DNA of 5,724 bases from OMOG01 sp041485845 (GCA_041485845.1 JBGPKH010000586.1:1-5724), one strand, 5' to 3'; shown: positions 1 through 5,533, numbered from the stretch's first letter. The notes: generated from the letters alone by a model not told the origin. Program-made: numbers and translations.

Positions 1-133
1 ACTCTACAAGCCTTTCGGCAGTTTCACGAAATCACCCACACATACAAAGAATCAAGCACTTACAGAGCTTATTTTAGGCGGGAGAGTAGCACGGAAGGCA
101 AGTCTTCGAAAGTCTAAGTTATTGAAAACAAAA

Positions 134-208
<75 letters not shown>

Positions 209-219
209 GCAATGACTCC

Positions 220-249
220 ATTAGATCAAACGCTCAGATTCGGTGTCAA
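220..249 (-). promoter_or_regulatory. sigma-70 type promoter of tRNA-Asn
   Basis: On the minus strand there is a perfect -35 box TTGACA (249-244), an 18-nt spacer, and a -10 box TCTAAT (225-220; five of six match TATAAT). The expected start of transcription is near 213, only about 5 nt before the mature tRNA 5' end at 208. The boxes are seen directly; their function is inferred from position and consensus. Confidence 0.72.
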
Positions 250-257
250 ATGCTTCC

Positions 258-320
258 GCTGGCTGGCTGCGCTGGCTGGACCTGGCTGGAAGGGCTGGAA
301 GGGGCTGGAAACGCTGGAAG
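258..320. repeat. degenerate GCTGG-rich tandem repeat
   Basis: GCTGG occurs eight times in about 60 bases, starting at 258, 262, 271, 275, 285, 294, 304 and 313. The last five copies (GCTGGA...) are spaced 10, 9, 10 and 9 bases apart. The block lies just upstream of the tRNA-Asn promoter. I see no intact gene that would encode it, so it looks like a small minisatellite or a remnant of a repetitive coding region. Confidence 0.55.
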
Positions 321-340
321 GGGCGGGTGTGCGTCTCAAA

Positions 341-639
341 ATGGGTAACATGTGGCCGCTTCTCCTGAAATCCCGCCCCGTGTCCGCCAACTCGCTACCC
401 AATTGGCTTAACCTCAACCCATGCGCCGCGGCTCGGTTTCCGAGCGCTCGCTCAAGTGCGGCAAGGCGGACTGCGCTTGCGCCCGCGATCCCAATGCCCG
501 CCACGGTCCTTACCAGAGCCTGACCCAGGCAGTGGGTGGCAAGACGCGGTCGCGGTCTCTCACCCCTGAGCAGACCGCCGTGGCCCAGCAGCTATCGACC
601 TCTTGCGAAACTGACGGCCAGCGGCAACCGTTTGCCCAA
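341..639. mobile_element. possible deleted IS or MITE-like remnant with imperfect inverted ends
   Basis: The left end (341-360, ATGGGTAAC...GGCCGCT) and the reverse complement of the right end (620-639, TTGGGCAAAC...TTGCCGCT) match at 14 of 20 positions, including shared TGGG near the tip and GCCGCT at the inner edge. Between them lies a truncated gene of a family often found beside mobile DNA. Its recognisable part stops just before the right inverted end, as expected for an internal deletion derivative. A similar 11-mer, CGTCTCAA(A/C)AT, occurs outside both ends at 332-342 and 644-654. The two copies are not at equivalent offsets, so it is not a clean target-site duplication. The inverted match is modest and could be chance. 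Confidence 0.33.
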
Positions 640-942
640 AAATCGTCTCAACATTTGATCCCTCTCAATTTCAGGATAAGCGCCATAGGCGCAAGGCCAA
701 CGTCGAACGTGCGCGCCCCGCTGGAAACCGCGCCGGACTGGGTGCGCCAACCGCAAATCCATTTTGCGGGCACTCCTTGCAAGTCATTGATTCTAACGTC
801 AGGCGTACAGCCGAAACCGCAAATGAATTTGCGCTGGTGCCATTTTTCGACGCCCCTGCCGAGGCCTGCCGCAAACCTCGCCACGCCGCCCTCCGTGACC
901 GGAAAACAGTCACGCAAAAATCGGAAGTTATTGAAAAACTAA
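421..942 (+). pseudogene. truncated Cys-rich conserved protein fragment (DUF6788-like)
   Basis: The first ~57 codons (421 to about 591) read as a recognisable conserved segment. It starts MRRGSVSER, then has a Cys-rich motif (CGKADCACARD; C-x4-C-x-C), the motif RHGPYQSL, and a GGKTRSRSLTPEQ motif. This resembles the small DUF6788-type family often found near transposases in soil bacteria; the assignment is from memory. After TAVAQQL the frame stays open to 942 but reads as low-complexity sequence unlike the expected charged helical C-terminus, and the other two frames do not pick up a continuation. There is no Shine-Dalgarno before 421, and an in-frame stop lies at 409-411, so the usual N-terminal part is also missing. 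I infer a gene remnant truncated at both ends. Confidence 0.5.
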
Positions 943-960
943 GGCGACGGCCAGCCCTCC
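645..960. other. non-coding or decayed region with small hairpins
   Basis: I see no convincing gene on either strand. It contains three short inverted repeats: 680-692 (GCGCC-ATA-GGCGC), 751-769 (CCGCAAA, 5-base loop, TTTGCGG) and 818-833 (CGCAAAT-GA-ATTTGCG). The last two share the word CCGCAAAT and look related. Frames open through the region give translations without recognisable domains. The sequence is less GC-rich than the operon downstream, consistent with decayed or foreign DNA. Confidence 0.45.
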
Positions 961-980
961 GTGGCTGGAATTCCAGCCAC
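961..980. repeat. perfect 20-bp palindrome
   Basis: GTGGCTGGAA is followed immediately by its exact reverse complement TTCCAGCCAC. In RNA it would form an 8-bp GC-rich stem with an AATT loop, followed on the plus strand by TTTT (981-984), so it could be a weak terminator for readthrough from upstream. As DNA it could instead be a symmetric protein-binding site, about 100 bases before the sigma-factor start. Function is unknown. Confidence 0.6.
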
Positions 981-999
981 TTTTCCCCGGCCCCTGCCC

Positions 1000-1039
1000 C
1001 CGGGGCCATCGTGCCGGCCCCATGGCGCCATGGCCCCGG
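1000..1039. repeat. nested inverted repeats upstream of the ECF promoter
   Basis: Arms CCGGGGCCAT (1000-1009) and ATGGCCCCGG (1030-1039) are perfect reverse complements separated by 20 bases. The right arm overlaps a second perfect palindrome at 1020-1033 (CCATGG-CG-CCATGG). A third possible pairing is GGCCCC (989-994) with GGGGCC (1002-1007). These structures exclude one another. They sit directly upstream of the candidate ECF promoter at 1045-1072. Confidence 0.55.
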
Positions 1040-1044
1040 TCTTG

Positions 1045-1072
1045 CTAACCACCTGATTCCAACGTAGTCTAA
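1045..1072 (+). promoter_or_regulatory. candidate ECF-type autoregulatory promoter
   Basis: CTAACCA (1045-1051), a 16-nt spacer, and TCTAA (1068-1072) fit the RpoE-like layout GGAACTT-N16-TCTRA: the AAC core of the -35 element is present, the -10 element matches fully, and the spacing is the same. Transcription would then start around 1077-1080, leaving a leader of only a few bases before the ATG at 1084. That agrees with the lack of any Shine-Dalgarno there. The elements are seen; recognition by the adjacent sigma factor is inferred. Confidence 0.42.
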
Positions 1073-1083
1073 CCAACAGCCGG

Positions 1084-1659
1084 ATGGAGCTGACCGATGC
1101 AGCATTCGTCACCAGGGCGCGATCGGGTGATACCGACGCCTACCAGGTATTGGTAGAGCGTCACGGACGCGCGCTGTTCCGGCTGGCTTTTCGTATGACT
1201 GGAAACGAACAAGACGCCGAGGACGTGGTGCAGGAAAGCTTCCTGCGGGCTTACCGCCAGCTCGGCAAATTCGATGAGCGCGCGAGCTTCGGCACGTGGC
1301 TCTACCGCATCGCGACGAACTGCTCGCTGGACCTGGTTCGTTCGCGCAAACGGCGCTCGGAACATCTGGCGCCGGCCGATCCGGAAATGGAGGACCCCAT
1401 TCTCTCGCTGCCGTCCAGGGATCCTTCGCCGGAGCGCTTCGCCCTCAGCGGCGAGGTTCGCGAGCGCGTGGCCGAAGCCATGAGCGAGCTGAGCGCCACC
1501 GAACGAACCGCCTTCGTGCTGCGGCATTTTGAAGGCATGTGTATCGAAGAAGTGAGCCGCGTCCTGGATTGTCAACCGGGCGCGGCCAAGCACAGCGTCT
1601 TTCGCGCCGTTCAAAAGTTGCGGCGGGCGCTGGAACCATTAGTGGGTGCGGCCAGATGA
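1084..1659 (+). CDS. ECF (extracytoplasmic function) RNA polymerase sigma factor, RpoE-like
   Basis: This is a sigma-70 family, group 4 sigma factor of 191 residues, the usual ECF size with only regions 2 and 4. Region 2 spans about residues 20-90: the core-binding motif DAEDVVQESFLRAY is at 44-57 and the -10 recognition helix FGTWLYRIATN at 69-79. After an acidic linker (about 95-120), region 4 spans about 127-183, with ERTAFVLRHFEGMCIEEVSRVL at 140-161 split around the turn, and a recognition helix around PGAAKHSVFRAVQKLRRAL (165-183). The ATG at 1084 is the first start after an in-frame stop at 1054 and gives a normal N-terminus. There is no visible Shine-Dalgarno. The stop overlaps the anti-sigma start (ATGA, 1656-1659), implying coupled translation. 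It should bind RNA polymerase core and direct it to envelope-response promoters when released by its neighbour. The family call is very safe; the signal and regulon are unknown. Confidence 0.96.
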   Translation: MELTDAAFVTRARSGDTDAYQVLVERHGRALFRLAFRMTGNEQDAEDVVQESFLRAYRQLGKFDERASFGTWLYRIATNCSLDLVRSRKRRSEHLAPADPEMEDPILSLPSRDPSPERFALSGEVRERVAEAMSELSATERTAFVLRHFEGMCIEEVSRVLDCQPGAAKHSVFRAVQKLRRALEPLVGAAR

Positions 1660-2456
1660 ATCACCTGAGCGAAGAACAACTGATCTTGCATTACTATGGC
1701 GAAGAGGGGGGCGATACCCTCACCGCGGAACGGCACCTCGACGAATGCGAAGAGTGCCGCTCGCTCTACGGCTCCTTGCAGCGGGTGTTCAATGTAGTGG
1801 ATTCGCTGCCCGTGCCGCATCGCGGGCCGGAGTACGGAGCGCAGGTGTGGAACCGCATCCAACACCGCCTGCCGGCGCGGCGCGGCGCTTGGTGGGCGCT
1901 GCCCGCTCCCTGGCGATGGGCCGCTGTCAGTACGGCGTTTGCGTCCTTGCTGGTAGCCGCGTTCCTGGCGGGACGCTTCTATCCGCAACAGGCCAGCAAG
2001 CCCGTACAGATCGCCGGGGTACCCTCCGGGGGAGGGCCCTCAGGGTCCGACTCCCAGACGGGCGAACGCGTTCTGCTGGTGGCGGTCGGCGATTACCTCG
2101 AGCGCTCCCAGATGGTGCTCGTCGAACTGGCCAACGCCAACCCCAGAAGCTCCCTGGATATTTCCTCCGAGCGGGAGCGGGCGGCGGACCTGGTCAGCGA
2201 GAGCCGGCTGTATCGCCAGACCGCGGCGCACACGGGGGATACCGCGGTCGCCAGCGTACTCGACGATCTGGACCGCGTGCTCATGGAAATCTCGCACGCG
2301 CCTGCGCGGATCTCGCCCGAGGAGCTGGAAAATTTGCGCCAGCGGTTTGAAGCCGAAGGCATTCTGTTTAAAATTCGCGTTCTGGGCTCGAATGTCCGGA
2401 ACCGGGAAGAGCCGGCCGCCGGGAACAACCCGCCGACGGCACGGCAAAAACTCTAA
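1656..2456 (+). CDS. membrane-anchored zinc-finger (zf-HC2) anti-sigma factor
   Basis: The protein has 266 residues. The N-terminal cytoplasmic part carries the ZAS/zf-HC2 signature H27-x3-C31-x2-C34 (within ERHLDECEECRSLY), which in this family binds zinc and clamps the cognate ECF sigma factor. A single membrane segment follows at about 88-108 (WAAVSTAFASLLVAAFLAG), preceded by positive charges (RR at 75-76). Residues about 109-266 would be periplasmic. They begin with a Gly/Ser-rich linker (about 118-132) and continue as charged helical sequence with no domain I recognise, so this is the likely sensing part. The ATG at 1656 is chosen because it overlaps the sigma-factor stop by 4 bases and gives the normal zf-HC2 N-terminus (MNHLSEEQL); an in-frame ATG upstream at 1539 lies inside the sigma gene and is rejected. 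Regulation is probably by signal-dependent proteolysis or conformational release, which is inferred from the family. Confidence 0.92.
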   Translation: MNHLSEEQLILHYYGEEGGDTLTAERHLDECEECRSLYGSLQRVFNVVDSLPVPHRGPEYGAQVWNRIQHRLPARRGAWWALPAPWRWAAVSTAFASLLVAAFLAGRFYPQQASKPVQIAGVPSGGGPSGSDSQTGERVLLVAVGDYLERSQMVLVELANANPRSSLDISSERERAADLVSESRLYRQTAAHTGDTAVASVLDDLDRVLMEISHAPARISPEELENLRQRFEAEGILFKIRVLGSNVRNREEPAAGNNPPTARQKL

Positions 2457-2460
2457 GAGG
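2455..2460 (+). promoter_or_regulatory. Shine-Dalgarno for the large TPR/HEAT protein
   Basis: AAGAGG (2455-2460, followed by T) lies 8 nt before the ATG at 2469 and overlaps the TAA stop of the anti-sigma gene (2454-2456). It is the clearest ribosome-binding site in the operon and fixes the start of the third gene. Ribosomes ending the anti-sigma gene would be placed on it. Confidence 0.75.
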
Positions 2461-2468
2461 TAACGAAC

Positions 2469-4502
2469 ATGATTGACTCTCGAACATCGATTCCGATTAT
2501 CTGCTTGCTGGCGGCTGCCACCATTGCGCTGGCGCAGACCCCGGTGCCCGCGCCGAAGGCCTTCCTGAGCACGACGCCGGCGGCGCGCGCGCCATATGCG
2601 CCAACGGCTCCGGCCTCCGCGTGGACCCCGGAGGCGCTGTGTCCACCGCAGGCGGCCGCCCCTGCCCCGCCTGTCCCTCCGGCCTTCGACCAAGTGCCCG
2701 AGCCCGCCCCGGCGCCTTACCCTCTACGGGCGCCACAGGCTTTCGCGCAGACGCCGCGGCCCGCCGCCCCGGCCCCCTACCTTCCGCCGGCGCCTTCAGC
2801 ATGGGCGCAAACCCCGCAGGCCGCCCCTGCCCCGCCTGTCCCTCCGGCCTTCGACCAGACGCCCGAGCCCGCCCCGGCGCCTTACCCGCCACCCGCTCCC
2901 CCGGCTTTCGCGCAGACGCCGCGGCCCGCCGCCGCCCCGGCCCCGCCGGCCCCTCCTGCCGACGCGCCGACTCCCCGGCCGGCGGCTGCCCCCCGTGTGT
3001 GGCAGATGGATCCCGAGGAGCTCGATCGCCTGCGGGAGCTCGCTGACGAGGCGCGCGAGAAAGCCTTCGCCGCATCCCAAATCGATTCCGGCCGACTGCG
3101 CGAACTCGCGGAGCAAGCGCGCGAGAAAGCCTTCGCCGCTTCTCAAATCGATACCGGGCGCCTGCGCGAGCTGGCGGAGCAGACTCGGGAGAAGGCGCTC
3201 TCGCAAATCGATTCCGAGCGCTTGCGCGAACTGGCCCAGTCAGCCAAGGAACAGGCTCTCGCGGCCCAGGAATCGCTCCGCCCGCTCTACCGGCTCAAGG
3301 GCCCGTTCCCATTCGCCGAGGGAATCTCCGGCAACTCCTTGTTTGCCCAAGCCAAGCCCATGCAAATCCGCGCCGGGCAAGGCGACGACAGCCTGTACAA
3401 CGCCGGCCATCGCGCGCTCGACAACCACAAGTACGACCAGGCGCTCGAATACTTCAACCAGGTGACCGCACGCGCCGGCGCTCGCGCCGATTCGGCCTGG
3501 TATTACAAGGCATACACGCTCAACAAGCTCGGCCGCAGTAGCGAAGCGCTGGCGGCGCTGGCCGAACTGCGCAAGTCCTACGCCAGCAGCCGCTGGCTGG
3601 ATGACGCCAAGGCGCTGGAGCTCGAAGTCAACCAGCGCGCCGGGCGCCCCGTCTCGCCGGAGGCGGAGTCCGACGAAGAGCTCAAGCTGATCGCCATCAA
3701 CTCCATCATGCAGTCCGATCCCGAGCGCGCCGTTCCGCTGCTCGAGAATATCCTCAAGAGCTCGCAGCCTCCCAAGGTGAAGGACCGCGCCCTGTTTGTG
3801 CTGGCGCAGAGCAGCGCCCCGCGCGCGCAGCAGGTGATCGAGCAGATCGCCCGCGGCGGCGCCAATCCCGACCTTCAGTTGAAGGCCATCAACTACCTCA
3901 GCCAAAGGCGCAGGCAGGGCATCAACCAGAATCTGCTGCCCGAGATCTACGGATCCACCAACGACACCAACGTCAAGCGCGCCATTCTGGACGCTTACGA
4001 GCAGTACAAGGATAAGGAACACCTCGCCCAGGTCGCCAAGACGGAAAAGACGCCCGAGCTGCGCCAGAGGGCCTTCCAGAAGCTGGCCAGTAACAATCCC
4101 GGACAACCGGAGCTGTGGGTGGTCTTCCAGTCCGAGACTTCGCCCGAGACCCGGCAGGAACTCCTGAAGTGCATGTACCAGGACGGCAATTCCGAAAAGC
4201 TGGCCGAGGTGGTCCGCACCGAGAAGGATGCCAAAACGCGGCGCGTGGCCATCGAAGTGCTGGCCAGCCAGAGAGCCGCCGGCACCGGAGATCTGCTGGT
4301 CTCGGTCTACAATTCCGAGCAGGATCCGCAAAACAGGCAGGTCATCATCGACCGTCTCTCCAGCGCGCGGAGCGCCAAGTACCTGGTCGATCTGGCGCGC
4401 AATGAAAAGGACAGCAAGATGAAACTCCGGATCGTCGACCGGCTCTCCAACATGCATTCCAAGGAAGCCTCCGACTACCTGATGGAGCTGCTCTCCAAAT
4501 GA
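2469..4502 (+). CDS. exported Pro-rich/helical-repeat protein with TPR and HEAT repeats
   Basis: This is a 677-residue protein with no family-level name I recognise. A Sec signal peptide covers residues 1-22 (hydrophobic IICLLAAATIALA, likely cut ALA|QTP); the Cys at 12 has no proper lipobox, so it is probably not a lipoprotein. Residues 23-175 are Pro/Ala-rich and internally repeated, and would be extended. Residues about 183-271 hold four 22-residue (one 20) amphipathic helical repeats with the core RLRELA at 187, 209, 231 and 251. Residues about 306-375 are two TPR-like repeats (DSLYNAGHRALDNHKYDQALEYF, then WYYKAYTLNKLGRSSEALAAL), similar in style to CpoB/BamD TPRs. Residues about 402-677 are degenerate HEAT-type helical repeats. 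No catalytic motif is visible. Likely role: a periplasmic scaffold spanning some distance in the envelope, made under control of the ECF pair. It follows the anti-sigma gene by 12 nt and overlaps the next start by 4 bases (ATGA, 4499-4502). Gene limits and domain types are secure; function is inferred. Confidence 0.88.
   Translation: MIDSRTSIPIICLLAAATIALAQTPVPAPKAFLSTTPAARAPYAPTAPASAWTPEALCPPQAAAPAPPVPPAFDQVPEPAPAPYPLRAPQAFAQTPRPAAPAPYLPPAPSAWAQTPQAAPAPPVPPAFDQTPEPAPAPYPPPAPPAFAQTPRPAAAPAPPAPPADAPTPRPAAAPRVWQMDPEELDRLRELADEAREKAFAASQIDSGRLRELAEQAREKAFAASQIDTGRLRELAEQTREKALSQIDSERLRELAQSAKEQALAAQESLRPLYRLKGPFPFAEGISGNSLFAQAKPMQIRAGQGDDSLYNAGHRALDNHKYDQALEYFNQVTARAGARADSAWYYKAYTLNKLGRSSEALAALAELRKSYASSRWLDDAKALELEVNQRAGRPVSPEAESDEELKLIAINSIMQSDPERAVPLLENILKSSQPPKVKDRALFVLAQSSAPRAQQVIEQIARGGANPDLQLKAINYLSQRRRQGINQNLLPEIYGSTNDTNVKRAILDAYEQYKDKEHLAQVAKTEKTPELRQRAFQKLASNNPGQPELWVVFQSETSPETRQELLKCMYQDGNSEKLAEVVRTEKDAKTRRVAIEVLASQRAAGTGDLLVSVYNSEQDPQNRQVIIDRLSSARSAKYLVDLARNEKDSKMKLRIVDRLSNMHSKEASDYLMELLSK
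2654..2933 (+). repeat. 165-bp-period direct repeat in the Pro/Ala-rich coding region
   Basis: Segments 2654-2768 and 2819-2933 are direct copies offset by exactly 165 bases (55 codons). They share long identical stretches at both ends and differ mainly around 2691-2696 and 2727-2739. They encode the two blocks (A)APAPPVPPAFDQ and EPAPAPYP...AFAQTPRPAA. The spacing preserves the reading frame, so this is an in-frame internal duplication of the proline-rich linker. Confidence 0.82.
3027..3275 (+). repeat. tandem 66-bp (22-residue) helical repeats
   Basis: Four tandem units begin at 3027, 3093, 3159 and 3219, encoding RLRELA(D/E/Q)-x-A/T-(R/K)-E-(K/Q)-A... followed by SQID(S/T). Units 1 and 2 are close at DNA level, for example GCGAGAAAGCCTTCGCCGC at 3055 and again at 3121. 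The third unit is two codons shorter, having lost part of FAAS. The 22-residue period equals two 11-residue amphipathic turns. Confidence 0.85.
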
Positions 4503-5485
4503 AACGCGCGATCTGCATCCTGGCCGCGGCGCTCCCGCTGGCCGCGCAGCCGAAGCTGTTGATCAACGCGAAGGTGGATACGCGCTCCGCGGCCGCGGGT
4601 CTGGAAAGCCAGTTCAAGGCTCTCCTCACCGCCCAGCCGCAGCCGGCCTGGATCGGCTACAGCGTGCCATCGGTCCGCAATTTCAACCTGGGCTGCGACT
4701 ACGTTCGCGACGGCTTCAACCAGCCGGGCGTGGTCCACCTGGAACCGCCGGATCACGCCGTGATCCTGTTCCGCGTGGATGGCAACGCCCTCACCCGGAT
4801 CCGCACACTTTCGCCGGATTGCGAGATCGATGCCGGCAACGTTCCGGTGCACTGGCTCACCGATGTGCAGCCGGCGCAAAGCATCGCGTTGCTCATCTCG
4901 CTGATGCCGGATCGCGACCGCGCGGGCGAGAGCCCCATCGGCGCCATCGCGCAGCACGCCGATCCCGCGGCCGACCAGGCGCTGGAGCGCTTCCTCGGGA
5001 CCGAACAACCCGAATCCATGCGCCTGCGCGTCACCTCGTACCTGGGCTCGGCGCGCGGCCGCCACGGCTTCGACGTCCTGAAGCGGCTGATTGCCGGCGA
5101 CCCCAACGAGCGCGTGCGCGAGCGCGCCATCTCCGCGCTGGCCAACAGCAAGGAGCCGGAGGCCCTCGACCTGATCATAGCGACCGCGCAGAAGGACACC
5201 AATCCGCGAATGCGCGAGCAGGCCATTTCGGCGCTCACCCGCAAACCGTCGCCGCAAGTCGTGAGCACGCTTTCCAAGCTGATCGAGAGCGATCCCGACA
5301 ACCAGGTGAAACGGCGTGCCGTGTCGGCGCTGAGAGAACTGCCGGACGGCCAGGGAGTTCCGCTGCTGATCCAGGTGGTGAAGACGACGCAGAATGCCGA
5401 GGTGCGCAAAGCCGCCATGTCGAGCCTCGGCCAGTCGCGCGATCCGCGGGCCGTGGCCTTCTTCGAAGACGTCCTGAAAAAGTAG
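4499..5485 (+). CDS. exported HEAT-repeat protein
   Basis: The protein has 328 residues. A short signal peptide covers 1-16 or 17 (MKRAICILAAALPLAAQ), with likely cleavage around LAA|Q. Residues about 18-140 form a domain I do not recognise, with two Cys (C66 and C108) that could form a disulfide after export. From about 145 to the end there are HEAT repeats with a period near 31-32 residues; successive helices start RLRVTSYLGSA (175), RERAISALANS (207), REQAISALTRK (239), KRRAVSALREL (271) and RKAAMSSLGQS (303). HEAT repeats bind partner proteins; no enzyme motif is visible. The start ATG overlaps the stop of the previous gene (ATGA), with only a weak, distant GGAG upstream, so translation is probably coupled. 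As the last gene of the ECF operon with a HEAT-bearing neighbour, it may pair with that protein, which is inference. The TAG stop is the first part of the terminator hairpin. Confidence 0.9.
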   Translation: MKRAICILAAALPLAAQPKLLINAKVDTRSAAAGLESQFKALLTAQPQPAWIGYSVPSVRNFNLGCDYVRDGFNQPGVVHLEPPDHAVILFRVDGNALTRIRTLSPDCEIDAGNVPVHWLTDVQPAQSIALLISLMPDRDRAGESPIGAIAQHADPAADQALERFLGTEQPESMRLRVTSYLGSARGRHGFDVLKRLIAGDPNERVRERAISALANSKEPEALDLIIATAQKDTNPRMREQAISALTRKPSPQVVSTLSKLIESDPDNQVKRRAVSALRELPDGQGVPLLIQVVKTTQNAEVRKAAMSSLGQSRDPRAVAFFEDVLKK

Positions 5486-5506
5486 GACAGGCCTCCCGGC
5501 CTGTCC
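5485..5506. terminator. bidirectional hairpin terminator between convergent genes
   Basis: GGACAGGCC (5485-5493), loop TCCC, GGCCTGTCC (5498-5506) is a perfect 9-bp GC-rich stem with a 4-base loop. The stem begins at the last base of the TAG stop of the HEAT gene. On the plus strand the hairpin is followed by AAAGCG and no T-run. On the minus strand it is followed by TACTTTTTC, so it is a better intrinsic terminator for the convergent gene. It probably blocks readthrough both ways. Confidence 0.7.
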
Positions 5507-5533
5507 AAAGCGCCGCCGGTCTACGCCTGCCGC

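Noticed and set aside
332..654. CGTCTCAA(A/C)AT copies as a target-site duplication
   Set aside because: One copy abuts the left inverted end but the other starts 5 bases beyond the right end and has a mismatch, so it is not a proper duplication.
751..833. Possible CRISPR-like array from the spaced hairpins
   Set aside because: There are only two similar units, no conserved repeat length, and no cas gene in the window.
648..917. 89-codon minus-strand open frame in the decayed region
   Set aside because: It has similar words (KFICGF, KWICGW) only because it crosses the two related hairpins. There is no ribosome site or domain; it is more likely a spurious frame over a non-coding repeat.
1069..1614. 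Long minus-strand open frame (181 codons) opposite the sigma factor
   Set aside because: It is antisense to a textbook ECF sigma gene, and its translation shows no domain; long antisense frames are common in GC-rich DNA.
1539..1655. Upstream ATG extension of the anti-sigma gene
   Set aside because: It would lie within the sigma-factor coding region and add an Arg-rich segment absent from zf-HC2 proteins. The ATGA-overlap start at 1656 is far better.
2469..2534. Lipoprotein signal in the large exported protein (Cys at residue 12)
   Set aside because: The residues before the Cys (P-I-I) do not fit a lipobox, which needs a small residue at -1, and a normal ALA|Q cleavage site follows.
2596..3465. 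Arg/Pro-rich plus-strand open frame of 289 codons
   Set aside because: It is an out-of-frame reading of the GC-rich proline linker and helical repeats. Its composition is extreme and it has no ribosome site.
3240..4457. 405-codon minus-strand open frame opposite the TPR/HEAT gene
   Set aside because: The plus-strand gene has a signal peptide, clear repeats, a Shine-Dalgarno and operon spacing. The antisense translation is a Leu/Gly/Val-rich mirror of it.
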